DNA of 30,805 bases from Dongia_A sp964542425 (GTDB lineage Bacteria > Pseudomonadota > Alphaproteobacteria > Dongiales > Dongiaceae). Numbering within the stretch: position 1 is the first letter of the stretch; every line of letters starts with the position of its first letter. Under the pieces are notes generated by a model. That model was not told the DNA's origin and ran no database searches. It saw nothing but the letters and a program-made list of their open reading frames with translations. The stretch is taken from assembly GCA_964542425.1 (NCBI GenBank), contig CAZIUB010000079.1, positions 1-30,805 of the forward strand, given 5' to 3'. This document shows positions 24,087 through 30,805 of this stretch, one piece after another. Position numbers and translations under genes: made by a program.

Positions 24087-24973
24087 CCTTTGGTCACCAG
24101 GGTACCGACGCCCTGGGGAGTGAAGATCTCCAGCAGCATCGCGTGCGGGACCCGTCCGTCCAGGATCACCGCCGCGTCGACACCGCGCTCGACCGCCATC
24201 AGGCAGGTTTCGAGCTTGGGGATCATGCCGCCGGAAATGGTGCCGTCGGCGGCGAGGGCGCGCACCTGCGAGGCGGTCATGTCGGGGATCAATTGCCCCT
24301 GCTTGTCGAGCACACCCGGCACGTCGGTCAGCAGCAGAAGCCGCGCCGCCCGCACCGCGCCGGCGATGGCGCCGGCCGCGGTGTCGGCGTTGATGTTATA
24401 GGTCTGGCCGCCGGGGCCGAATCCGACCGGGGCCACGACCGGGATCAACCCGCCCTTTTCCATGTATTCGATGATCCGTGGATTGACCTTGTCCGGTTCG
24501 CCCACCAGGCCGAGATCGACTGCCTTGCCGTCCTTGACCATTTCGGCGGGCTTGGCCAGCAGCAGATTGTCATCCTTGCCCGACAATCCGACGGCGTGTC
24601 CGCCGGCGGCGTTGATCGCCGAGACGATCTGCTTGTTGACGGCGCCGGCCAGCACCATCTCGACCACCTCCATGGTCGGCGCGTCGGTCACCCGCAATCC
24701 GTCGACGAAGGTGCTTTCGATGCCGAGCCGCTTCAGCATCTGGCCGATCTGCGGGCCGCCGCCATGGACCACGATCGGCAGGATGCCGACCTGGCGAAGG
24801 AGCGCGATGTCCTCGGCGAACACCTTGGCCAGTTCGCGATCGACCATGGCATGGCCGCCATATTTGATGACGATGTGCTGGCCGGAATATTTCTGCATGT
24901 AGGGGAGCGCGTCGGTGAGCGTGCGGGCCGTGCGCAGCCAATGCTTGGTGTCGGTATAGTTGATCTGGGACAT
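24083..24973 (-). CDS. argB: Acetylglutamate kinase
   Basis: A 296-residue amino-acid kinase that phosphorylates N-acetylglutamate in arginine synthesis. It shows the glycine-rich IVIKYGGHAM strand-loop, PIVVHGGGPQIGQML for the acetylglutamate/phosphate site, VEMVLAGAVNKQIVSAIN, INADTAAGAIAGAVRAARLL, LLTDVPGVLD and DGTISGGMIPKLETCLMAV, all in the expected order. The length is normal from the ATG at 24973 (MSQINYTDTKHWL). The open frame continues upstream to 25159, but those 62 residues come partly from repeat copy C and resemble the peptide encoded before the permease at 3684, so they are excluded. It lies next to engB, a common alphaproteobacterial order, here separated by 362 bases of repeats. 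Confidence 0.95.
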   Translation of the reverse strand: MSQINYTDTKHWLRTARTLTDALPYMQKYSGQHIVIKYGGHAMVDRELAKVFAEDIALLRQVGILPIVVHGGGPQIGQMLKRLGIESTFVDGLRVTDAPTMEVVEMVLAGAVNKQIVSAINAAGGHAVGLSGKDDNLLLAKPAEMVKDGKAVDLGLVGEPDKVNPRIIEYMEKGGLIPVVAPVGFGPGGQTYNINADTAAGAIAGAVRAARLLLLTDVPGVLDKQGQLIPDMTASQVRALAADGTISGGMIPKLETCLMAVERGVDAAVILDGRVPHAMLLEIFTPQGVGTLVTKG

Positions 24974-25048
24974 CGCGGTCACGAATTCCTGGAGCAGGTC
25001 GGCGGCGGCGAGAGGGTGTCCATTCCGGAGCCGGAAATCAAGCGGGTC

Positions 25049-25196
25049 GTGCCAACTCTTAAAAAACGCGCGATCCATGGAACGCCGCGAAGCTTCGACG
25101 AAAGTCGGGCCACTTGTTACCAAATGAAAGTACCCGCCGGCGCGTGACGGCAGGGCCATTTGGCGCGAATCACCGATCCGCGACGGCGGGCACTAG
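25049..25196 (+). repeat. Dispersed structured repeat, copy C (148 bp)
   Basis: This copy is the same length as copy A, from GTGCCAACTCTT to GGCGGGCACTAG. The AGTACCCGCCGGCG block pairs with the closing CGGCGGGCACT (one mismatch in GTAC/GCAC). The first hairpin is degenerate. It lies 76 bases before the argB start, with the GTGCC end towards the gene, as in copies A and D. Confidence 0.85.
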
Positions 25197-25248
25197 AGGG
25201 CGCGCCAAGAAAAACTACCAGCGCCAGCCTCGGCCCTCCGCCTCCCCT

Positions 25249-25310
25249 AGTGGTATGGTTCCGACACATGAATTCCTTGGGGATTCATGTGTCGGACGCT
25301 GAATACCACT
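25249..25310. repeat. Nested palindrome upstream of argB / downstream of engB
   Basis: AGTGGTAT (25249-25256) pairs with ATACCACT (25303-25310), enclosing a perfect 13-bp stem CCGACACATGAAT (25261-25273) with ATTCATGTGTCGG (25283-25295). No T-run follows on either side. It may be a REP-like element or a bidirectional transcription block. Confidence 0.7.
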
Positions 25311-25335
25311 GGCCTGATCGGGTTTGTGGGCCGAT

Positions 25336-26007
25336 TCACTTGTGAGACACGTACCCGTGCGGGGTACTTGTCTCACAGGATGGGACCACGAGGGCAAACG
25401 CGGCCAACGCCTCGCGCAACTCCCGGATTCCTTGGCCGTCGCGGGCACTGCTGAGCAGGATCTCCGGATGACAGGCCGGGCGCTTCTTGAGTTCGGCCGC
25501 CAGCTTGGCCTGCATCGCCGCGATCGCCTCTTGCGTCAGGCGATCGCATTTGGTGAGCACGATCTGGTAGGAAAGGCCGGCGCCGTCCATCAAATCCATC
25601 AATTTGCGGTCGTTGTCCATGAGCCCGACCTTGGAATCGGCCAACAGCAACACCCGGCGTAAATTCGCGCGGCCTTTGATGTAGCCCTCCGTCATGCCGG
25701 TCCAGCCCTTGATTCGGCGCTTGGATGCCCTGGCATAGCCGTGTCCAGGAAGATCGACCAGCATCAGCCGCCGGCCGAGCGCGAAGAAATTGAGCTGTTG
25801 CGTGCGCCCTGGGGTGAGGGAGATCCGCGCCAGGCTCTTACGCCCGGTCAAGGCATTGAGCAGGCTCGACTTGCCGACATTGGATCGCCCGGCGAAGGCA
25901 ATTTCGGGCAGCGACGGCGCCGGCAGGGCTTCCGGGCTGGTCGCGCCGGCCAGGAACTTGCAAACCTGGGCGAACAGCCAGGCGCCGTCGATGCGGTCCT
26001 TGGGCAT
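25336..26007 (-). CDS. engB: Ribosome-biogenesis GTPase EngB (YihA/YsxC)
   Basis: A 223-residue TRAFAC-class GTPase acting in large-subunit assembly. Motifs are G1 FAGRSNVGKSSLLNAL, G2-region LARISLTPGRTQQLNFF, G3 MLVDLPGHGYA, G4 IVLTKCDRL and G5 LLSSARDGQGI. The ATG at 26007 (MPKDRIDGAWLFAQ) gives the family length; the frame extends 50 codons upstream with no family sequence. The C-terminus runs about a dozen residues past the usual end, and that tail is encoded by the 25341-25377 hairpin, suggesting that the element replaced the original stop. Next downstream on the same strand is argB. Confidence 0.93.
   Translation of the reverse strand: MPKDRIDGAWLFAQVCKFLAGATSPEALPAPSLPEIAFAGRSNVGKSSLLNALTGRKSLARISLTPGRTQQLNFFALGRRLMLVDLPGHGYARASKRRIKGWTGMTEGYIKGRANLRRVLLLADSKVGLMDNDRKLMDLMDGAGLSYQIVLTKCDRLTQEAIAAMQAKLAAELKKRPACHPEILLSSARDGQGIRELREALAAFALVVPSCETSTPHGYVSHK
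25341..25377. repeat. Hairpin overlapping the 3' end of engB
   Basis: TGTGAGACA (25341-25349) pairs with TGTCTCACA (25369-25377) and GTACCC (25351-25356) with GGGTAC (25362-25367), with one mismatch and a five-base loop. The engB stop is at 25336-25338, so the last residues (SCETSTPHGYVSHK) are encoded by the hairpin. Confidence 0.75.
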
Positions 26008-26272
26008 AACCGTTCGATCCAGGCCTATTTTCGCTTGAGCTGACACCACACTCTCCACCACCGCCGGCCTTGACCTGGCGGTCCATGGATGGGAAGGCAC
26101 CCAAATCCGTGCCACGCCGGATCCAAGACCGCTCCCGACCCGAACGCCAGCACCCAAAAAGCCTTTGCCAAAAGGGGGTCGCCCCTACATGACGTCAAGA
26201 ATGCCGCAACACCTGATCGACAACAGTTCCGAAAAACAGAGCGCTGTGATTCGTTGTCGATTGCGCGGCGGC

Positions 26273-27574
26273 TCACGCCGCCTTGGTCGCGGCTTCCAGT
26301 GCCTGGGAAATCGATTTTTCGAGGAGCCCGAAGCCCTCCTCGATGATCGCATCGGGCGCGGTCAAGGGCATCAGGAAGCGAAGCACGTTGGCGTCGACAC
26401 CGCAGGACAACAGCACCAAGCCATTCTCGCCGGACTTGGCCACCACCGCCTTGGTGAGCTCGGCATCCGGTGAGCCGTCCGATTTCACCAGGTCGCAGGC
26501 GACCATCGCGCCCAGGCCTCGGATTCCGTCGATCCGATTGCCGAAGCTGTTGCGCCGCTTCATCTCGTTCAGTCGCTCGATCATCCTGCGGCCCATGATA
26601 TTGGCGCGCTCGATCAACTTTTCCTCCTCGATGACGTCGAGGACGGCATGGGCTGCGGCGCACCCGATCGGCGACCCGCCATAGGTGCCGCCGAGGCCGC
26701 CGGCGGCGGGCGCGTCCATGATCTCCGCCTTGCCGGTGACCGCCGACAGCGGAAATCCGCCGGCCAGGCTCTTGGCCATGCAGACGATGTCGGGGGCGAT
26801 GCCGGCATGCTCGCAGGCGAACATCTTGCCGGTGCGCGCGAAGCCGGACTGGATTTCATCGAGGATGAAGACGATGCCGTGCCTGGTGCAGATGTCGCGC
26901 AGCGCCCGCATGAAGGCGAAGGGCGCGATGTTGAACCCGCCCTCGCCCTGGACCGGCTCGATGATGATGGCGGCGACGTTCTCCGGGCCGACATCGGATT
27001 TAAACAAGGTCTCCAGAATCTTCAGGGATTGCGCGCCGTCGTCGCCCAAGGTGGGATCTGGGAACGGCACGTGGAACACATCGGCCGGGAACGGGCCGAA
27101 GCCGACCTTGTACGGCGCGTATTTTCCGGTCAAGGCCATGCCCATCAGCGTGCGGCCGTGGAAGGCGCCGGAGAAGGCGATTACGCCCGCGCGCTTGGTA
27201 AAGCTACGTGCGATCTTGACCGCGTTCTCGACCGCCTCGGCGCCGGTGGTGAGGAAAATGGTCTTCTTCGGTCCGGGCCCGGGCACCAGATCGTTCAGCC
27301 TTTCGGCCAAGCGAATGTAGGATTCATAGGGCGTCACCTGGAAACAGGTGTGGGTGAATTTCCCCAGTTGTTCCTGCACCGCCGCAACCACCTTGGGATG
27401 GCAATGCCCGGTGTTGAGGACCGCGATGCCGCCCGCGAAATCGATCAGGCGACGGCCCTCGACATCGACGATCTCGGCATTCGAGGCATGATCGGCATAG
27501 ATCGCGAAGGCATTGCCGACGCCGCGCGGCACGGCCGAGACCCGCCGCTGATGCAGGCTGGCATTGCTGGTCAT
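26273..27574 (-). CDS. gabT: 4-aminobutyrate aminotransferase (class III, GabT-like)
   Basis: A 433-residue PLP enzyme of class III. The glycine-rich TTGAEAVENAVKIAR, the AFSGAFHGRTLMGMALTG block, EPVQGEGGF, ILDEIQSGFARTGK with D239, and K268 in CMAKSLAGGFPLSAVTG for the PLP Schiff base all match GabT. GGTYGGSPIGCAAAHAVLDV and the C-terminal VLRFLMPLTAPD are also typical. It moves the amino group of GABA (or a similar omega-amine) to 2-oxoglutarate. The ATG at 27574 has AGGAG eight bases upstream; the long frame before it is discarded. Repeat copy D begins 22 bases upstream of the start codon. The polyamine-type importer in this window could supply its substrate indirectly, but they are 8 kb apart. 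Confidence 0.9.
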   Translation of the reverse strand: MTSNASLHQRRVSAVPRGVGNAFAIYADHASNAEIVDVEGRRLIDFAGGIAVLNTGHCHPKVVAAVQEQLGKFTHTCFQVTPYESYIRLAERLNDLVPGPGPKKTIFLTTGAEAVENAVKIARSFTKRAGVIAFSGAFHGRTLMGMALTGKYAPYKVGFGPFPADVFHVPFPDPTLGDDGAQSLKILETLFKSDVGPENVAAIIIEPVQGEGGFNIAPFAFMRALRDICTRHGIVFILDEIQSGFARTGKMFACEHAGIAPDIVCMAKSLAGGFPLSAVTGKAEIMDAPAAGGLGGTYGGSPIGCAAAHAVLDVIEEEKLIERANIMGRRMIERLNEMKRRNSFGNRIDGIRGLGAMVACDLVKSDGSPDAELTKAVVAKSGENGLVLLSCGVDANVLRFLMPLTAPDAIIEEGFGLLEKSISQALEAATKAA

Positions 27575-27595
27575 GGTGGATTCTCCTGATTCCAA

Positions 27596-27672
27596 GTGCC
27601 AAATGATACTACCCGCCGGCGTGTTCCAACGCAGCCAAATGGCTGAAACAGCCGTCGGCGACCGCGGGTACC
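27596..27672 (+). repeat. Dispersed structured repeat, copy D (shortened, 77 bp)
   Basis: This copy starts GTGCCA, then jumps directly to AATGATACTACCCGCCGGCG, lacking the ~70 bases that form the first hairpin in copies A-C. It ends CGGCGACCGCGGGTACC, so the second hairpin is kept. GCTGAAACAGCC in the loop is shared with copy B. It begins 22 bases before the gabT start codon. Confidence 0.75.
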
Positions 27673-27786
27673 ACGAGGCGGCCCGATGCCGCCCGCCCGT
27701 TAGGGGCGCGACTATATCAGTTCGAGGCGTGGGGTTACCAGTGGCCGACGACCCACGCCCGCGGCATCGAAGAATCAGGCCGTGGC

Positions 27787-28024
27787 TCAGCGAGGGAAAT
27801 CCGGGGGATCGAGGTCGCGGCGCGCACGTTCGAGGTTGAGGTCGATGATCGCGGCCGGCGCCCGGTTGCCCAAGGGGTCCTTGGCCGGAACCCGCGTGCT
27901 CGCCAGGATCGCCAAGGCCTGTTGGCGCATCCGCGTGGCGCGAGCGATCGAACGGCCTGTGACCGGCCTTCAAGATGGCATAGGCGATCTCGGTATCGGC
28001 GAATTCGGCGCGTTTATCGGTCAT
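27787..28024 (-). pseudogene. Small hypothetical gene with a one-base frameshift
   Basis: From ATG 28024 the minus strand reads MTDKRAEFADTEIAYAILKA. A shift of frame by one base about 65 bases in gives VTGRSIARATRMRQQALAIL continuing to DLNLERARRDLDPPDFPR and a TGA at 27787. Both halves have GC-rich third positions and together would make a compact basic protein of about 80 residues. I do not recognise the family. It lies between the old end of ettA and gabT on the same strand. It may be a decayed gene, or the shift may be a sequencing error. Confidence 0.4.
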
Positions 28025-28150
28025 CGGTCCAAGCATGAGCAAGATCGCGCGACCACGATTGGCGTGCACGTCATCCAATCGCGCATGAATTGCAAACAAA
28101 TGGTTGACGCGGTCGGAAAAAATTGCCGACACCACCAATCCTGTCCGATC

Positions 28151-28220
28151 TTACCTTCGGATCAAGGGCTTGTATCTGATGCGGTGCGGCTGGTCGGCGG
28201 CGGCACCCAGGCGGCGGTGC
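28151..28220 (-). pseudogene. Displaced 3' end of ettA (left direct repeat)
   Basis: Bases 28158-28220 are identical over 63 bp to 30049-30111 in ettA. Read on the minus strand they encode HRRLGAAADQPHRIRYKPLI followed by R-R and TAA at 28151. The true ettA end reads R-K and TAG. The bases around the stop (28151-28157 against 30042-30048) differ only by transitions. This is the host copy of the gene end that was cut off when the island entered. Confidence 0.88.
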
Positions 28221-28302
28221 TTTGAGGCCTACTATCTACGCTACGAATCAGGATAGAAGGGTTACGGTGAGCTATCTAGGATGGAAGGTGACGGATTTGA
28301 GA

Positions 28303-29226
28303 ATGAGGTGGGTTGCGATGCTGGGACATGTCGACACAAAGGCAGGATCGAGCACTAGGGTGGGGCTTACACGGCATCTGGTTCGCCAAGGAGACGCGCG
28401 GGATCTATCCTTCATCAAGACCGAAAGCGCGCACCTTATCTGCACCAGTCCACCATACGGTGCACTCAAGACCTATCCAGACCACCCCGCTCAACTTGGA
28501 AATATCGCTTCCTACGAAAAATTCTTGGAAGAGCTCGATACGGTTTGGAGCGAATGCCTCCGGGTCCTCGTCCCTGGTGGGCGCGTCGCGTGTGTTGTCG
28601 GCGATATTTGCATCTCGCGCCGCGCAGGGGGGCGCCACTATGTCCTCCCCTTGTCGGCCGACTTGCAGGTGCGGGCAAGGCGCCTAGGATTCGACTGCTT
28701 GACCCCAGTACGTTGGCTGAAAGTAGCCAACATCCGATTGGAGGCATCGCGATCAAGCCGTTTCCTTGGCAAGCCCAATCTACCTAATGGTATTGTCAAG
28801 AATGACATTGAGAATATTCTGTTTTTTCGCAAACCTGGCGGTTACCGGAAGCCAACATCGGAGATGGAACGCCGGTCCTTTATCTCTACGGATGACTATG
28901 CGAAATGGTTTTCTCCTGTGTGGTCGGATGTAGCCGGACAACTTAGACGGGAGCACCCTGCGCCATATCCAGTTGAAATCCCACGTCGCCTCATAAGGAT
29001 GTTTAGCTTTGCCGGCGACACCGTCATCGACCCATTCGCCGGCACTGGGACAACCGCGCTTGCCGCTCTAGAGACAGGACGGAGCAGCATCAGCATAGAA
29101 ATTGAACCGGGATATATCGATATGATGGAGGATCGGCTTCAGTCGGAACGTCTGACCGCCCTTATTGAAGTCGAGAGATCCACGAGGGAATCCAGAATCG
29201 CGGCAAGAGGCGCTTCCGCCCAATAG
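28303..29226 (+). CDS. Beta-class site-specific DNA methyltransferase (N4-cytosine or N6-adenine)
   Basis: About 307 residues. The catalytic motif IV TSPPYGAL (residues 48-55) comes before the AdoMet motif I DPFAGTGTTALAALETG (from residue 243), the order of beta-class amino-methyltransferases. TSPPY favours N4-cytosine methylation but does not exclude adenine. Other family blocks are CLRVLVPGGRVACVVGDICI, GFDCLTPVRWLKVANIRLEA, LPNGIVKNDIENILFFRKPG and HPAPYPVEIPRRLIRMFSFA. The start is uncertain: ATG 28303, GTG 28267 or ATG 28318 all precede the conserved part. Composition is less GC-rich than the neighbours, a sign of transfer. The nuclease-like gene starts nine bases after its stop, so the pair looks like a type II restriction-modification operon. 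Confidence 0.87.
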   Translation: MRWVAMLGHVDTKAGSSTRVGLTRHLVRQGDARDLSFIKTESAHLICTSPPYGALKTYPDHPAQLGNIASYEKFLEELDTVWSECLRVLVPGGRVACVVGDICISRRAGGRHYVLPLSADLQVRARRLGFDCLTPVRWLKVANIRLEASRSSRFLGKPNLPNGIVKNDIENILFFRKPGGYRKPTSEMERRSFISTDDYAKWFSPVWSDVAGQLRREHPAPYPVEIPRRLIRMFSFAGDTVIDPFAGTGTTALAALETGRSSISIEIEPGYIDMMEDRLQSERLTALIEVERSTRESRIAARGASAQ

Positions 29227-29234
29227 GAACGAAT

Positions 29235-30023
29235 ATGGCGATGCTGGACGAACTCGTGAGTCACTTCGCGCAGGGCGGGTATCATCCAAGGACTTCCAAG
29301 CACAGCGATTTTCAGTCACGGATTATCATTCGAGACCTAATCGCCCAATGCCCGGTCTTGGCGCGCCGCGCCGATGCGGGTGAGATCGTGGCTAAGCTGC
29401 GACATCACCAACAGGTCGGTCATGCCAGCTGGGTCATCGACGTTGCCATCGGAACAAGGGCGCGCGCGCCGGCGCCGCCAGTCCAAGCTTCTCCCCCGAT
29501 CAATCAACCAGCGATTGCTATCGGACCACCTGTCATCATTCAAATCGCCATCGAATTGAAGTCGGTGTTCACTGAGCATGGCAAGGCGAGATTGAACCGG
29601 GTTCGGGATTTCAATTCCTTCCATGGCTACGCCCATCAATATGACCCGAAAACCGTGGCGGCAGCCTTTCTTGTGGTCAATAGTGCCGAGCGGTTCTACT
29701 CCCCGCTTCGCAAGCCAGACGACATCACACGCCATGGGACCGCGCGCCTGTCAGCTCGTCAGTTGGCCAAGAATATCATCGACGATTTTCGCTCGATCCA
29801 TCTCAGAAACTCGGTGACCGATGCTCCCGGTCTTGAAGCAATGGGTGTCGTCGCGATCGAGCATGACAATTTGGCAATCCATCCGAACGCGGCAAACTAT
29901 GCTCATCTTCATAGGCCGACCCAAATGTCGCCGACGCCCCCCAACCCACCGATAGGCGACCCGCTCCATTTTCAGTCAATGATTCAGCGAATTTGCAACG
30001 CCTACACCCAGCGCTTTCCATAA
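29235..30023 (+). CDS. Putative type II restriction endonuclease partner of the methyltransferase
   Basis: A 262-residue protein I do not recognise as a named family. Its role is inferred from position and a possible PD-(D/E)XK core: D69 in SWVIDVAIG and E107-L-K109 in IQIAIELKSVFTEHGKARLN, with predicted beta strands around both. A proline-rich linker (about 78-100) lies between them, a longer gap than usual. RDFNSFHGYAHQYDPKTVAA and FLVVNSAERFYSPLRKPDDI follow and are well ordered, probably the rest of the nuclease core. The ATG has AGGA overlapping the methyltransferase stop, so translation is coupled. Like the methyltransferase it has low-GC codon use. Alternative: an accessory protein of the methyltransferase. 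Confidence 0.6.
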   Translation: MAMLDELVSHFAQGGYHPRTSKHSDFQSRIIIRDLIAQCPVLARRADAGEIVAKLRHHQQVGHASWVIDVAIGTRARAPAPPVQASPPINQPAIAIGPPVIIQIAIELKSVFTEHGKARLNRVRDFNSFHGYAHQYDPKTVAAAFLVVNSAERFYSPLRKPDDITRHGTARLSARQLAKNIIDDFRSIHLRNSVTDAPGLEAMGVVAIEHDNLAIHPNAANYAHLHRPTQMSPTPPNPPIGDPLHFQSMIQRICNAYTQRFP

Positions 30024-30041
30024 TTTTCCGATGCGCCAATT

Positions 30042-30111
30042 CTACTTCCGGATCAAGGGCTTGTATCTGATGCGGTGCGGCTGGTCGGCGGCGGCACCCA
30101 GGCGGCGGTGC
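30042..30111 (+). repeat. Right direct repeat of the ettA 3' end (island boundary)
   Basis: Bases 30049-30111 match 28158-28220 without a mismatch; 30042-30048 match 28151-28157 apart from three transitions. The distance between copies is 1891 bp. This copy supplies the working end of ettA. Confidence 0.9.
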
Positions 30112-30805
30112 CGGTCGGCCTCGTAATCCTGGTAATTCCCTTCGAACCATTCGACGTGGCTCAAGCCCTCGAAGGCCAGGATGTGGGTGGCGACCCGGTC
30201 CAGGAACCAGCGATCGTGGCTGATGATGGCGGCGCAGCCGGCGAAATTCTCCAGCGCCTCTTCCAGCGCGCGCAGCGTATCCACGTCGAGGTCGTTGGTG
30301 GGTTCGTCCAGCAAGAGCACATTGGCCCCGGTCTTCAGCATCTTGGCCAGATGCACCCGGTTGCGTTCGCCCCCCGACAATTGCCCGACTTTTTTCTGCT
30401 GGTCGGCGCCCTTGAAATTGAAGGCGGCGACATAGGCGCGGCTGGGCATCTTGTGCTTGCCCAATTCGATTTCGTCCAGGCCCCCGGAGATTTCCTGCCA
30501 CACCGATTTGTCGGCCGCCAGCGAATCGCGGCTCTGGTCAATGTAGCCGAGCTTGACCGATTCACCCACCCGGAAGCTCCCCGAATCTGGCTTGTCCTCT
30601 CCCGTGATCATGCGAAAAAGCGTGGTCTTGCCCGCGCCATTGGGCCCGATCACGCCCACGATGCCGCCCGGCGGCAGGCGGAAGGAGAGATCGTCGATCA
30701 GCAGCCGATCGCCGAAGCCCTTGGTGATGCGCTCGGCCTCGATCACCATTTGGCCCAATCGGGGCCCGGCGGGAATAGTGATGGCGGCGACCTCGCCGCC
30801 TTTTT
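30042..30805 (-). CDS. ettA: Energy-dependent translational throttle protein EttA, C-terminal half (partial)
   Basis: The ABC-F protein EttA gates early elongation at the ribosomal E site. This part runs off the right edge and holds the end of the linker (IPAGPRLGQMVIEAE) and the whole second ABC domain: Walker A GPNGAGKTTLFRM, signature QLSGGERNRVHLAKML, Walker B NVLLLDEPTNDLD and the switch AIISHDRWFLDRVATH. The PSRAYVAAFNFKGADQQKKV segment and the C-terminal HRRLGAAADQPHRIRYKPLI are specific for EttA. The last 23 codons lie in the repeat shared with 28158-28220, so this end was brought in by, or duplicated with, the restriction-modification island. The frame is intact and the protein should work. 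Confidence 0.93.
   Translation of the reverse strand, partial: KGGEVAAITIPAGPRLGQMVIEAERITKGFGDRLLIDDLSFRLPPGGIVGVIGPNGAGKTTLFRMITGEDKPDSGSFRVGESVKLGYIDQSRDSLAADKSVWQEISGGLDEIELGKHKMPSRAYVAAFNFKGADQQKKVGQLSGGERNRVHLAKMLKTGANVLLLDEPTNDLDVDTLRALEEALENFAGCAAIISHDRWFLDRVATHILAFEGLSHVEWFEGNYQDYEADRHRRLGAAADQPHRIRYKPLIRK

Larger units (their letters stand above)
24974..25335. other. Repeat-filled intergenic region between argB and engB
   Basis: The 362 bases hold repeat copy C, a nested 62-base palindrome and, at the engB end, the outer edge of a second hairpin. I see no gene. In relatives argB and engB are usually close together, so these elements probably accumulated here. Confidence 0.6.
28221..30041. 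mobile_element. Restriction-modification island inserted at the 3' end of ettA
   Basis: The segment between the two ettA-end repeats holds only a DNA methyltransferase and a nuclease-like gene, both plus strand, opposite to ettA. Its base composition is visibly less GC-rich than the flanks, with many A/T third positions. No integrase or transposase is inside. The layout is that of an inserted element carrying its own copy of the target gene's end, so that ettA is restored. Confidence 0.8.

Noticed and set aside
25098..25159. A longer argB start (ATG 25159), adding 62 residues
   Set aside because: The extra residues are partly encoded by repeat copy C; the ATG at 24973 gives the normal ArgB length and start.
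27575..28138. A long N-terminal extension of gabT up to 28138
   Set aside because: It runs through repeat copy D and the frameshifted small gene; the ATG at 27574 has a proper ribosome site and family length.

Overview
The window reads as high-GC chromosomal DNA of an alphaproteobacterium, probably Rhodospirillales-like. Signs for this are the engB-argB neighbourhood, a PAS_5-type protein, a small conserved protein with an MFKPGRKRTKLTYEDC start, and GC-rich third codon positions throughout. Family names rest on motifs and recalled family sequences; no search could be run. No tRNA, rRNA or CRISPR array was seen.

Layout. (1) 1-782: the first residues of a tyrosine recombinase run off the left edge (minus), facing a VapBC-type antitoxin/toxin pair (plus). 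(2) 824-11097, all minus: in transcription order a gentisate-dioxygenase-like bicupin, an LVIVD-repeat protein, a RidA-family protein, a glutathione S-transferase and an FHMPC-dehydrogenase-like enzyme. Then, after a gap with a perfect 11-bp inverted repeat, come a BMP-type ABC importer (binding protein, double ATPase, two permeases) and a 4-pyridoxolactonase-like metallo-hydrolase. A GMC oxidoreductase lies divergently at 11605. Together these look like an uptake and breakdown locus for a small aromatic, possibly a pyridine/vitamin B6-like compound. (3) 13349-18218: a PAS_5 protein, a small acidic protein and a complete polyamine-type (PotDBCA-like) ABC importer, with a very strong hairpin after the binding-protein gene. 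(4) 18233-21802: a DUF1499-like membrane protein (minus), then a TIGR03032-like protein and a TPR/GT41 (SPINDLY/OGT-like) glycosyltransferase in tandem. (5) 21993-27574: a pfkB-type kinase broken by two in-frame stops, an M55 D-aminopeptidase, a small conserved protein, argB, engB and gabT. (6) 27787-30805: a frameshifted small gene, then a low-GC restriction-modification pair inserted at the 3' end of ettA. The insertion leaves a 63-bp perfect direct repeat of the ettA end on both sides, so ettA keeps an intact C-terminus.

Across the window a structured repeat of about 145 bp occurs three times at full length and once shortened, each time just upstream of, or overlapping, gene starts. In two places it adds a spurious-looking N-terminal reading frame to a real gene. 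The most notable items are the island at the ettA 3' end with an unrecognised nuclease, the dispersed repeat, and the B6-like catabolic/uptake locus that pairs a cupin dioxygenase with a BMP importer.
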